DNA from: CAZUCD01 sp964618855
Lineage (GTDB): Bacteria; Sumerlaeota; Sumerlaeia; SLMS01; JANRJK01
Direction: 5' to 3'
NCBI GenBank assembly: GCA_964618855.1
Contig: CAZUCD010000018.1
Location: forward strand, 1-34,868
Length of the DNA: 34,868 bases
Shown here: piece by piece, positions 15,975-25,400 of the stretch
How the letters are laid out: each line of letters starts with the position of its first letter
Position numbering within the stretch: the stretch's first letter is position 1
Notes under the pieces: model-generated
What the model was told of the DNA's origin: nothing
The model's database searches: none
The model's input: only the letters and a program-made list of their open reading frames with translations
Position numbers and translations under genes: made by a program

Positions 15975-17108
15975 TTATCGAAAAATGTCCTTCACAAACT
16001 CGAAAAATCCACCCTCGCCGCGGTGGTGCTCGGCGTTGTCGCCGAACTCCCTCCCCAGCTCGGCCACGAGCTCGCGCTGCCGGTCCGTCAGCTTCCTCGG
16101 CACCACGATCGAGGCGCGGACGAACATGTCCCCGAACCGGTCCGCGCCGGGCGAGACCGGCATGCCCTTGTGCCGCAGCTTGAACACCGTGTGCGACGCG
16201 GTGCCCGGCGGGATCGCCACCTCCTCCTCCCCGTGAAGGGTTGGGACCCTGATTTTTCCGCCCAGCGCGGCGAGATGGAAGTGGATCGGCATGTCGATCA
16301 GGACGTTCTCCCCCTCGCGAACGAACTTCTCGTGCTCCTTCACGCCCACGTGGACGAGGAGGTCGCCGCGCGCGCCCTGGCCCCCGGGCGCGTCGTCCCC
16401 CTCGCCGCGCAGGCGCATGGACTGGCCGTGTGAGATTCCCCTGGGGATCTTGACGCTGACCTTCTTTCGGGCCTCCGCGAGGCCGCGGCCGCTGCACGTG
16501 CCGCAGGGCTTCTCCACCACCTTGCCGCGTCCACCGCATGCGTTGCACGGCGCCGCCAGGACGAAGAACCCCTGTTGGACGCGCCGCTGGCCGGTGCCGC
16601 CGCATCGTCCGCAGGCCTTCGGCTTGGTGCCCGGCTCGGCGCCGGAGCCCTTGCACGTCCCGCAGCACTCCCGGCGCGTGAAGGGGACCTCGACCTCGAC
16701 CCCTGAGAACGCCTCCTCGAGGGAGAGCGTCGCCTCGGCCTCGATGTCCGCGCCGCGGTTCGGACGGCCGCGGCGGCCGCCCCCCATGAACGCGCTGAAA
16801 AGGTCGCCGAAGAAGTCCTCCACGTCCGAGGCGTGCGTGAAGTTCTCCCACTGGAAGTCATGGCCGCCAAAGGCGCTCTTCATCCCCTCGTGGCCGAAGC
16901 GGTCGTAGCGCGCGCGCTTGTCGGGGTCGCTCAGGACCTCGTAGGCCTCGCTCGCCTCCTTGAACTTCTCGGCGGCCTGGTCGGGGTTGTCTGGATTGCG
17001 GTCCGGGTGGTACTGCATGGCGAGCGCCCGGAATGACTTCTTGATCACGTCGCCATTGGCGTCGCGTGAGATGCCGAGTACTTCGTAGTAGTCGCGCTTG
17101 ACGGTCAT
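15975..17108 (-). CDS. dnaJ: Molecular chaperone DnaJ
   Basis: A 377-residue Hsp40 co-chaperone that stimulates the DnaK ATPase and delivers unfolded substrates. The J domain (1-70) has the essential HPD at 34-36. A short Gly/Phe-rich stretch (about 72-118) follows. The zinc-binding domain holds all four CxxCxGxG motifs (Cys149/152, 166/169, 188/191, 202/205), followed by the two beta-sandwich substrate domains (IPRGISHGQSMRLRGEGD; VGVKEHEKFVREGENVL). This is the full type I architecture. The start MTVKRDYYEVLG is the standard one; the long upstream extension of the frame is not coding. No dnaK or grpE is adjacent. The gene lies 145 bases downstream of truB. A 6-bp hairpin just before the start holds the Shine-Dalgarno in its loop. 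Confidence 0.97.
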   Translation of the reverse strand: MTVKRDYYEVLGISRDANGDVIKKSFRALAMQYHPDRNPDNPDQAAEKFKEASEAYEVLSDPDKRARYDRFGHEGMKSAFGGHDFQWENFTHASDVEDFFGDLFSAFMGGGRRGRPNRGADIEAEATLSLEEAFSGVEVEVPFTRRECCGTCKGSGAEPGTKPKACGRCGGTGQRRVQQGFFVLAAPCNACGGRGKVVEKPCGTCSGRGLAEARKKVSVKIPRGISHGQSMRLRGEGDDAPGGQGARGDLLVHVGVKEHEKFVREGENVLIDMPIHFHLAALGGKIRVPTLHGEEEVAIPPGTASHTVFKLRHKGMPVSPGADRFGDMFVRASIVVPRKLTDRQRELVAELGREFGDNAEHHRGEGGFFEFVKDIFR

Positions 17109-17131
17109 TGTGTTTGTGTCTTTCCGACACA
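17109..17131 (-). promoter_or_regulatory. Hairpin presenting the dnaJ Shine-Dalgarno in its loop
   Basis: Read on the minus strand, TGTGTC (17131-17126) pairs perfectly with GACACA (17120-17115) around the loop GGAAA (17125-17121). The six bases AACACA then lead to the ATG at 17108. The only Shine-Dalgarno-like bases (GGAAAG) are in this loop and at the first stem position. Such a placement could modulate translation of a heat-shock gene, but function is not shown. Confidence 0.35.
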
Positions 17132-17253
17132 GGGCGCGCCCGGCCGCGCGCGCCTGCCGGGTCGTCAGGCGCCAATTGCCGTGCGTATGTCCCCAGCGGG
17201 GCAAGGCACGGGCCAACGATCCGGGTGCAGGGCGCCGCGAGGGCGCAACGCTC

Positions 17254-18246
17254 CTACTCCGTCGTGGAATCGAAGAGCTTGATGGGCTGGAACCAGGGTG
17301 CGGGGGCGCCGGCGAAGGCCCTTGGCGGTGGCGAGATGGGCGCGGGGTCGACCCGTGCGAGCGCAACCGCGTCGCCCGAAAGCCTGCACAGCACGACGGT
17401 GGCGCCCTTCGCGGGGCGCTTGCCTTCCTCGACCTCGACGAGCGAGGACGGGATGGCCTGCCCACGGCGGAGCCAATCCTCGGCCCCGGAGAGCAGCCAG
17501 CCCGCGGGCATCTCCGGAAGGGCGCGGCGGATGGGGATGATGCGCGCGCGCAGCGCCTCCTCGTTCCCGGCGAGGACCTTCAGGTCCTCGAGGCCGATGG
17601 CCTCCTCGACCTCGAAGTGCCCCGAGACGGTGCGGCGCAGCTCGACCATGATCGCGCCGCAGCCCGCGCGCTGCCCGAGGTCGTGCACGATCGAGCGCAC
17701 GTAGGTCCCGCTGGAGCATTCGATGCCGAACTCGACCCGGTCCCCCTCTGCCTCGAGGATCTCGAAGTCGTGGACGACGACGGACCGCGCGTCGACGGCG
17801 ACCTGCTTTCCGGCGCGCGCGTACTCGTAGAGCTTCTTCCCCGCGACCTTCTTCGCGGAGTAGGGCGGGGGCACCTGCGCGAGGTCCCCGGTCATCTCGT
17901 CCGCAAGGTCCTGCAGCGCGGCGATGTCCGGGAAGCGTCCGCCGGGCCCGGGTTCCACGGCCCCCTGCGCATCGTACGTGTCGGAGACGACGCCGAGGCG
18001 CATCACACCCTCGTATTGCTTGTCGGAGCTCTGGAGGTACTCGGCGATCTTGGTGGCCTCGCCGACGAGCAGGACGAGGAGTCCCTCCGCGGCGGGATCG
18101 AGCGTGCCGGCGTGCCCGACGCGGCGCGTGGAAAGGACGCGCCGTACCTCGTCCACCACATCGTGCGAGGTGATGCCGACGGGTTTGTCGACGAGCAGGA
18201 CGCCATTGAGGGCGAGCGGGTTGTCTTGCGGATGGGCTGAGGACAT
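17254..18246 (-). CDS. truB: tRNA pseudouridine(55) synthase TruB
   Basis: A 330-residue enzyme that converts uridine 55 in the T-loop of tRNAs to pseudouridine. The catalytic Asp50 lies in GHAGTLDPAAEGLL, the hallmark motif. Other family marks are LLVDKPVGITSHDVV near the start, PPPYSAKKVAGKKLYEYAR, and FGIECSSGTYVRSIVHDLG with the conserved SGTYVR. The C-terminal third is a PUA-like extension (GATVVLCRLSGDAVALARV). ATG 18246 gives the usual N-terminal length. The upstream side is the palindromic repeat array, so if truB shares a transcript with topA it would run through the repeats. dnaJ follows 145 bases downstream. Confidence 0.96.
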   Translation of the reverse strand: MSSAHPQDNPLALNGVLLVDKPVGITSHDVVDEVRRVLSTRRVGHAGTLDPAAEGLLVLLVGEATKIAEYLQSSDKQYEGVMRLGVVSDTYDAQGAVEPGPGGRFPDIAALQDLADEMTGDLAQVPPPYSAKKVAGKKLYEYARAGKQVAVDARSVVVHDFEILEAEGDRVEFGIECSSGTYVRSIVHDLGQRAGCGAIMVELRRTVSGHFEVEEAIGLEDLKVLAGNEEALRARIIPIRRALPEMPAGWLLSGAEDWLRRGQAIPSSLVEVEEGKRPAKGATVVLCRLSGDAVALARVDPAPISPPPRAFAGAPAPWFQPIKLFDSTTE

Positions 18247-18300
18247 GGAGCGGGCTGCCAGCGAGCGGGAAGCAGGGATGCTTGCGCGGGCGCGCAGCCT

Positions 18301-19191
18301 GACGCAAGGGCGCAAAGGCGCACTGCGCAAAGGAACCGCCCAGATTCTTGCTGTTCCNNNNNNNNNNNNNNNNNNNNNNNNNNNNNNNNNNNNNNNNNNN
18401 NNNNNNNNNNNNNNNNNNNNNNNNNNNNNNNNNNNNNNNNNNNNNNNNNNNNNNNNNCGCAAGGGCGCAAAGGCGCACTGCGCAAAGGAACCGCCCAGAT
18501 TCTTGCTGTTCCTTTGCGCCCCTGCGTCACTGCGCCTGTGCGTCGTGAGAGAAGAAGGACCCGACGCAAGGACGCCAGGGCGCGAAGTCGCCAAGGAACC
18601 GCCCGGATTTCTGCAGTTCCTTTGCGCCCCTGCGTCACTGCGCCTGTGCGTCGTGAAAGAAGAAAATCCCGACGCAAGGACGCCAGGGCGCGAAGTCGCA
18701 ATGGAACCGCCCGGATTTCTGCTGTTCCTTTGCGCCCCCGCGTCACTGCGCCTTTGCGTAGTGCTTGAAGAAAGACCCGACGCAAGGACGCCAGGGCGCG
18801 AGGTCGCAAAGGAGCCGCCCAGATCGTTGCTGTTCCTTTGCGCCCCTGCGTCTCTGCGCCTCTGCGTTGTGCTTGAAGAAAGCCCGACGCAAGGACGCCA
18901 GGGCGCGAGGTCGCAAAGGAACCACCCAGATTCCTGCTGTTCCTTAGCGTTCCTGCGTCTCTGCGCCTTTGCGTCGTGAGAGAAGAAGGACCCGACGCAA
19001 GGACGCCAGGGCGCGAAGTCGCCAAGGAACCACCCAGATTCCTGCTGTTACTTTGCGCCCCTGCGTCACTGCGCCTGTGCGTCGTGAGAGAAGAAGGACC
19101 CGACGCAAGGACTCCAAGGCGCGAAGTCGCAAAGGAACCCCCCGGGTTCTAACTGTTCCTTTGCGCCCCTGCGTCTCTGCGCCTGTGCGTC
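18301..19191. repeat. Tandem palindromic repeat array, 108-base period
   Basis: Unit starts (CGACGCAAGG or close variant) lie at 18562, 18670, 18778, 18885, 18993 and 19101, so the period is 108, 108, 107, 108 and 108 bases. One more unit directly follows the N gap and a partial one precedes it. Each unit is an element of about 90 bases bounded by GACGCA and TGCGTC, plus a spacer of about 18 bases rich in GA. The two 37-base halves are imperfect inverted repeats with the strongest pairing at the inner GGAAC/GTTCC and the outer ends, around a loop of about 16 bases. The units differ by scattered substitutions. Direct repeats this long with non-unique spacers rule out CRISPR. It lies between topA and truB on their template, and open frames through it are simple repeats of it. 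Confidence 0.9.
18358..18457. other. Assembly gap (100 N)
   Basis: This is a run of exactly 100 undetermined bases, the usual placeholder for a gap of unknown length. The 55 bases before it (18303-18357) are identical to the 55 bases after it (18458-18512). The real number of repeat units here is therefore unknown, and the gap could even be a false join of overlapping contig ends. Confidence 0.98.
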
Positions 19192-21931
19192 AGCTTTTCT
19201 TCCTTGCCTTCGGCTTCGCCTTCGCCGCCTTCGGCTTCGCCGCTGCCTTCGCGGCCTTCGACTCCGACGTGCCGTTCTTGGCGGCGGCCTTCCTGGCGAA
19301 GGGCCGGCGGCCCTTGGATGGACCCTTTGCCTGGCGCGCGGCGATGAGCTCGAGCGCCTGCTCGACGGTCAGGTCCGCCGCCTGCATCCCCTTGGGCAGC
19401 GTCGCGTTGGTCTCGCCGTCCGTGACGTAGGCGCCGTAGCGGCCATCCATGACCTTGATGGGCTTGTTCGTGGCGGGGCTCGTGCCGAGTTCCTTCAGCG
19501 CCGTCGGGGTCGATTGCCTGCGCGCGAACTTCTTCGGCGCGGCGAGCAGCTCCAATGCGCGGTGCAGCCCGATCAGGTGGACGTCGTCGCCATCCTCGAG
19601 CGAGCGGAAGTCGTCCCCCATCTTGACGTACGGCCCGTAGCGCCCGAGGCCTGCGACGATGGGCGCTCCGGTGTCCGGGTGGTTGCCCAGGTCGCGCGGC
19701 AGGCTGAGCAGCCGCAGTGCCTCCTCCAGCGTCACCTCCTCCTCGCTCACGCCCGCGGGGAGGGAGGCGCGGCGCGGCTTCTCCTTGTCCGTGCCCTCGC
19801 CGAGCTGGACGTAGGGGCCGAACCGTCCCTTGGCCGCGTAGACCTTCTCCTCGGTCTCCGGGTGGGTGCCGATCACGCGCGGCCCTGCGTTCTTGTTTGC
19901 GAGGATTGCCGCGGCTTCCGACACCGTGAGGTCGCCCGGCGCCATGTCGCCCGGGACGGATGCGACGTTGCCGGCGCCCCCTTCGCCGCGCTGCACGTAG
20001 GGTCCGTAGCGTCCGACGCGGACGCACATCGCGAGACCGGTCTCCGGGTCGTTGCCGAGCGGGATCGCGGGAAACTCGATGCGTGGTTCCTCGGCGGCGA
20101 TGCGCGCCTCGAGTCCCACGGCGCCCTGGCCAGCGCCGCGGTAGAATGTCCGCACGAAGTCGAGCCAGTCGGCCCTCCCGTTCGAGATGTCGTCGAGCGA
20201 GTCCTCCATCTTCGCCGTGAACTTGATGTCCACGTACTCCGCGAAGTGGTTCCGAAGGAGGTTCACGACGGCGAAGGCCGTGAAGGTGGGAACGAGTGCG
20301 TTCTTCTTCTTCAGCGCGTAGCCGCGATCCTGGATGGTGCCGATGATCGAGGCGTAGGTCGATGGGCGCCCGATGCCCTCCTCCTCGAGCTTCTTGATCA
20401 GCGCGGCCTCGGTGTAGCGCGCCGGCGGAAGCGTCTCCTTCTGCTTCGCCTGGAGTTCGGCAAGCGTCAGGCCGGCGCGTCCGGGCGATTGGACAGGCTC
20501 CCCGCCCGACATCGCCGGGAGGAGGACCTCCTGGTCGCCAAGCTGGGCGACGGGGTCGTCGCTGCCCTCGACGTAGGCCCGGAGGAACCCGGGAAACAGG
20601 ATCGTCGTGCCGGACGCCTCGAACTCGGCGGTGCGGCCGGCGGCCCTGGCCTCGATCACGACGCTGGTGCGCTTGAGCTTCGCGTCCGCCATCTGCGAGG
20701 CGACGGTCCTCTTCCATATCAGCTCGTAGAGCCGGAGGTCGTCCCCGTCGAGTGCATGCTCGACGCTCTTAGGTGCGCGCGTGATGTGCGTGGGACGGAT
20801 GGCCTCGTGCGCTTCCTGTGCGTTGCGCGTCTTCGTCTGGTAGTACCGGAACCCTGCATGGTACTCGGGGCCGTATGCGGACTTCACGAGCTTCTCGGCC
20901 TCGCGGAGCGCCTTCTCGGAAAGCGTGGTGGAGTCCGTGCGCATGTAGGTGATCAGGCCCTCGCGCTCCCCGTTGCCGAGGTCCACGCCCTCGTAGAGGC
21001 GCTGGGCGATCTGCATCGTCTTCTTCGAGGAGAAGCCGAGCTTGCGGTTGGCCTCCTGCTGGAGGGTCGAGGTGGTGAATGGGGGTGAGGGCTGGCGGGA
21101 GGCCGGGCGTTCGTCCACGGACTTCACCTGCCAGGGGAGGGCTCCGCGCAGGGACTGGACGAGGCTCCCGGCATCCTGCCCGCCAAGCCTGAGGACTTGG
21201 GCGCCCTTGAGTTCGCCCGTGGCCGGGTCGAAGTCGCGACCCTCGGCGATGCGCCTTCCGTCCACGCGGGCGAGCGCCGCCTTGAACTGCGTGCCGTCCT
21301 TCTCCAGCACCGCCTCGATGTTCCAGTACTCCGCCCGGCGAAAGCGCTGGCGCTCCTCCTCGCGCTCGACGAGGAGCCGGATTGCCACGCTCTGCACCCT
21401 CCCGGCGGAAAGGCCCCCCTGCACCTTCTTCCATAGGACGGGGGAGAGGGAGTATCCGTAGAGCCGGTCCAGGATGCGGCGGCTCTCCTGGGCGCTGACG
21501 AGGCTCTGGTCGATGTCGCGCGGATTCTCCAGCGCCTCCCGGATCGCCTCCTCGGTGATCTCGTGAAAGACGATGCGCTGGACGGGGACGCGGGGGTTGA
21601 GGACCTGCAGGAGGTGCCAGGAGATGGATTCCCCCTCGCGGTCCTCGTCCGTTGCCAGCAGGAGGCGGTCGGATGCCTTGAGTGCGGCGCGCAAGGTGGA
21701 GATGTGCCGTGCCTTGTCCCTGGGCACGACATAATAGGGTGTGAAATCCCCATCCGTGTCCACGGCGAGGCGGCCCCAGCTCCTGGAGCGGATGTCCTCG
21801 GGAACCTCCTCGCCCTTCTCCGGCAGGTCGCGGACGTGGCCAAAGCTGGCTTCGACGCGATACTTCGGCCCAAGAAAGCGCGAGATGGTCTTCGCCTTGG
21901 CTGGCGACTCGACGATGACGAGTGTGGACAT
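19190..21931 (-). CDS. topA: DNA topoisomerase I
   Basis: A 913-residue type IA topoisomerase that relaxes negative supercoils by transient single-strand cleavage. The Toprim domain has LVIVESPAKAKTI (Glu8) and the DxDxE motif in ATDEDREGESISWHL. The active-site tyrosine is Tyr329 in LITYMRTDSTT. The C-terminal part lacks Cys4 zinc fingers; instead there are four repeats centred on GRYGPYV-like strands (VGRYGPYVQRG, KGRFGPYVQLG, LGRYGPYVKMG, DGRYGAYVTDG), followed by a Lys/Ala-rich tail of about 40 residues ending KPKARKKS. This resembles the zinc-free TopA of actinobacteria and several other phyla, where the basic tail aids processivity. The start MSTLVIVESPAKAK is canonical, and the frame's 109-codon upstream extension is rejected. 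The stop codon touches the last unit of the repeat array. Confidence 0.97.
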   Translation of the reverse strand: MSTLVIVESPAKAKTISRFLGPKYRVEASFGHVRDLPEKGEEVPEDIRSRSWGRLAVDTDGDFTPYYVVPRDKARHISTLRAALKASDRLLLATDEDREGESISWHLLQVLNPRVPVQRIVFHEITEEAIREALENPRDIDQSLVSAQESRRILDRLYGYSLSPVLWKKVQGGLSAGRVQSVAIRLLVEREEERQRFRRAEYWNIEAVLEKDGTQFKAALARVDGRRIAEGRDFDPATGELKGAQVLRLGGQDAGSLVQSLRGALPWQVKSVDERPASRQPSPPFTTSTLQQEANRKLGFSSKKTMQIAQRLYEGVDLGNGEREGLITYMRTDSTTLSEKALREAEKLVKSAYGPEYHAGFRYYQTKTRNAQEAHEAIRPTHITRAPKSVEHALDGDDLRLYELIWKRTVASQMADAKLKRTSVVIEARAAGRTAEFEASGTTILFPGFLRAYVEGSDDPVAQLGDQEVLLPAMSGGEPVQSPGRAGLTLAELQAKQKETLPPARYTEAALIKKLEEEGIGRPSTYASIIGTIQDRGYALKKKNALVPTFTAFAVVNLLRNHFAEYVDIKFTAKMEDSLDDISNGRADWLDFVRTFYRGAGQGAVGLEARIAAEEPRIEFPAIPLGNDPETGLAMCVRVGRYGPYVQRGEGGAGNVASVPGDMAPGDLTVSEAAAILANKNAGPRVIGTHPETEEKVYAAKGRFGPYVQLGEGTDKEKPRRASLPAGVSEEEVTLEEALRLLSLPRDLGNHPDTGAPIVAGLGRYGPYVKMGDDFRSLEDGDDVHLIGLHRALELLAAPKKFARRQSTPTALKELGTSPATNKPIKVMDGRYGAYVTDGETNATLPKGMQAADLTVEQALELIAARQAKGPSKGRRPFARKAAAKNGTSESKAAKAAAKPKAAKAKPKARKKS

Positions 21932-22419
21932 GAAGCCTGTGCTTTCCGGGAGGTGGCGCTTCCCTGTGGGGCGGGTTCCCAACCCTTTAGACCCCACCCG
22001 TGGCAAGCAAATCTTTCGCCGAGCTTGCCTCGCATCGTGGCGGAACGTGCCCCGCCAGGCCCTCAATTCTGGCATTCCCGACACGATTCCCGAATCTTCC
22101 AAGTTGGCTTTCGATAGTGGTTGCCGGGAGCACGGGCATGGGTGAACCCTGATGGGACAACTATCTACGATGCGACGCACCCGGGGTTCCTTCCCGGTGG
22201 TGTTGCAATCCTTGGCGGAGGAGTACACGAGCAGGACAGGCGATCCCACAATCCCCACGCGCCGTCACTCCCGGGGAAACGTAGCGACTCCATGCAACCG
22301 CGCCCACTTGGGCGAAATCCATGCGACGCCATTTCGGGCAGTGCCGATGACCGGCCCCTGCCGAATGGACGCAGTACCATCGGATACGAGCAACAACAGT
22401 CCAACCGAGGAGCAGTGGC
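21932..22419. promoter_or_regulatory. Divergent intergenic region between topA and the giant beta-helix gene
   Basis: This 488-base region should carry the promoters of topA (leftward) and the giant secreted protein (rightward). Reading leftward, TTGCTT followed about 15 bases later by TAAAGG (around 21985-22010) is a weak promoter-like pair. A clear Shine-Dalgarno (GAGGAG at 22407-22412) precedes the right-hand gene. Short open frames here lack any domain. I looked for riboswitch cores and found none that I can support. Confidence 0.35.
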
Positions 22420-25400
22420 ATGCCTATTTCGGCACGCATGAATCCCGGGGTGGTCACCTTGGCGGCATTGCTGCTGCTGGCTGGCACCACGGCGCTCGGC
22501 GCGTCGGCAACGGTGTACGTTGACGACAGTTTCGCCGGGCTGACGACGGGCGACGACCCGCCCGGTCCAGGCACATTCTATTGGGACGGCATCGGCATCG
22601 CGCCGGCGCCTGCGGACTCCACCCATGGGATCCAGTTTGGCGTCACGCTGGTGAACCCCAGCGGGACGATCAACGTGGACTCCGGGACGTACAACGAGGA
22701 CGTGAACCTGAACAAGGCGGGGGTCTCGGTGCTCGGCGCCGGCGCCGCGACGACGACGATCGTCGGGCAGCTTGGCGGCGCGAACGAGACGTTCCTGCTC
22801 GGCGCGAGCAACACGCGCCTGTCGGGCTTCACGATCACCCGCAACACCGGCGTCGGCGAAAACAACATCGGCGTCACCACGGTCACCGGCGGCACGGGCA
22901 TCAGGATCGACAACAACACGATCACGCTGAACCGCTCGGGCATCTACTTCAACGGATCGAGCTCGAGCTGCACGGTCGAGAACAACACGGTCACGGACAA
23001 CCGCACCGGGTTGATCTTCGCGGACAGCACGGCATACACTAACTACACGATCCGGAACAACTTCATCACGCTGAACCGCACGTTCGGCATCCTGTTCAAC
23101 GGCGCGACGGCGACGGTGACGGGCGCGTCCATCGTGGACAACGACATCAGCGGTAACTTCGCAAGCCAGTTCGAGAACAACTCGACGTCGAACATCGACG
23201 TTTCGCGCAACTGGTGGGGTGCGGGGCTGCCGACGCTGAACGTCAGCAACGTGAACCAGAACGCGGTCCTGCCGCCCCTCTTCGCGTACCCGGGGCCCGC
23301 GGTTCCCCCCGGGCCGCCGTATCCTTTCTACATCTCCGGCAGCGGGCCGAAGACGGTGAACATCTGGTTGTCGAGCGGCACGGACGCGGACGCGAATCCC
23401 GCGAACGGGTTCCAGCCGCAGACGGTCGCCACCTTCGGCGCGCCGATCCAGGCGAACCTCCAGACGGCCATCAACGCGATCCCGGCCACCTGGACGCTGG
23501 AGGTCCCCGACGACACTTACACCGGGCTCTTCACCGTCGCCAAGGCCCTGACGATCGAGGGCGAGTCCAACACGGGCACGATCCTGCAGGCTCCGGTGTA
23601 CGGCGGGCCGAACCCGCCCCCCGCGGCGCTGATGGCGGTAAGCTCGCAGAACGTCACGATCGACAACCTGCGGTTCGAGATGAACCAGTCGCACGTGCGC
23701 TTCGGCGTGCATGTCGCCTCGGGCTCGCAGTTCAACAACCTGAACGTGCTGAACAGCGTGTTCGTCTCGAACGGCAACAACCCGATGGGCTTTGCCGACC
23801 GCACGACGGCGATCAACATCCAGGCGGGCGGGGCGGCGGCGAACCACGCCGCGACGATCCGCACGAACCAGATCATCCAGGGCACGGGCGGCCCGGCGCC
23901 GAGCGGCGTCTCGACCTTCCCGCGCGGCATCTGGTTCTTCCAGGGCGTGCCGACCATCGGCGGGCCCGGGTTCGGCGATGGCAACACCATCGTCGCCTCG
24001 TTCCAGGACTGCCTGCTGCAGTTCACGACGAACGGGCCGGCGCTGCTGGAGAACAACCTCTTCAACGGCGCGGGCATCGACGTCACGGAGCCGAACAACG
24101 CCGGGCAGCCGTTCGCCATCCAATTCAACACCTTCGTCCCGGGCCTGAACCCGAACACGGGACTTCCGTTCGCCGCGCAGTCGGCCCTCCTGAAGCATGA
24201 CTACTTCAGCCGGCCGATCACGTTCGCGAACAACTTCGTGTTCACGTACGGGATCGGCGTGTACGCGGGGGCGGCGACGGCGGCCTCCATCAACGACAAC
24301 ACGTTCATCCCGGATCCGGGCGCGACGAGCTTCACGCACGTGCTGGTGGATACCGACTTCCCCGGCACGGGCATCACCTCCGGCTTCTCCCCCGTGCCGG
24401 CGAACACGACGACGCTGCAGGGCAACTTCTTCGGCGACTCGGGTGTTCCGGGGGGCATCGGCCTGGCGTTCCGGCGGGGCGTATCCGCGGGCAACGCGCG
24501 TCCGATGGGCGCGATGACGGTGGGTGGCTCAGGAGTCGAGAACTACTTCGAGGACGACCTGGCCTACTTCGTCGCGCTGGACTCCGACACGGCGAACGCA
24601 GCCGGTTCGCCGAGCCCGCTGGACGCGTTCAACGCGCTCTTCACGACGATCTACACCTCGCCGGCCCCCGGGCGCACCGTCCTGCCGTTCAGCAACAACA
24701 TCACCATAGCGGACAACACGTTCGAGGTGCCCACCCCGCAGGTTCCCTCGGCCATGACGGCGGGCGAACTCGCGGCGTTCGAGCTCAGGCTCTGGCACGA
24801 CCCGGATGACGCACCCGCGGGGCTGCTGCTCTACGGCGGCATCCCCCTCTTCCCCGAGGTGTACGTCGACGACTCGTTCGCGGGCGGCTTCGGCACGCCG
24901 GTCACGCCGACGCATCCCCCTGCGGCTCCGACGGCGTACATCGGCATCAACGCCTTCACCACCATCAACGCGGGCATCCAGCAGGCGCAGGCCACCGGCA
25001 CGGTGTACGTCGCGGACGGCTCCTACACGGAGCTCGTCGCCGTGGACCGCGCAGTGACGCTTGATGGCGAGTCCGACACTGGGACGATTCTCCAGGCGCC
25101 GGTTTACGGCGGGCCAAACCCGCCGCCGCCCTCGCTCATGGCGATCCAGGCAGCGGACATCGAAGTGAACGACATGCGGTTCGAGATGAACCAGTCGCAT
25201 GTCCGCTTCGGCGTGCACGTCGCATCCGGCCAGCCGTTCAACAACCTGGCGGTGGTGGACAACGTGTTCGTCTCGAACGGGAACAACCCGCTGCCCTTCG
25301 CGGACCGCACGACGGCGATCAACATCCAGGCGGGCGGTGCCGGGCTGAACCACACGGCTTCGATCCGCGGCAATGACATCATCCAGGGCACGGGCGGCGC

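Noticed and set aside
17109..17253. CIRCE operator upstream of dnaJ
   Set aside because: No TTAGCACTC/GAGTGCTAA inverted repeat is present between truB and dnaJ.
17924..19025. Protein-coding frames running through the repeat array, such as PASLRLCVV-type repeats
   Set aside because: These frames only translate the 108-base repeat, run across the N gap and overlap truB in a wrong frame.
18301..19191. CRISPR array
   Set aside because: The repeat unit is about 90 bases with near-constant spacers of about 18 bases that are themselves similar, and no cas genes are present. It is a tandem palindromic repeat.
21932..22419. Riboswitch (c-di-GMP or cobalamin type) upstream of the giant gene
   Set aside because: None of the conserved core motifs can be located; only scattered GC inverted repeats are present.
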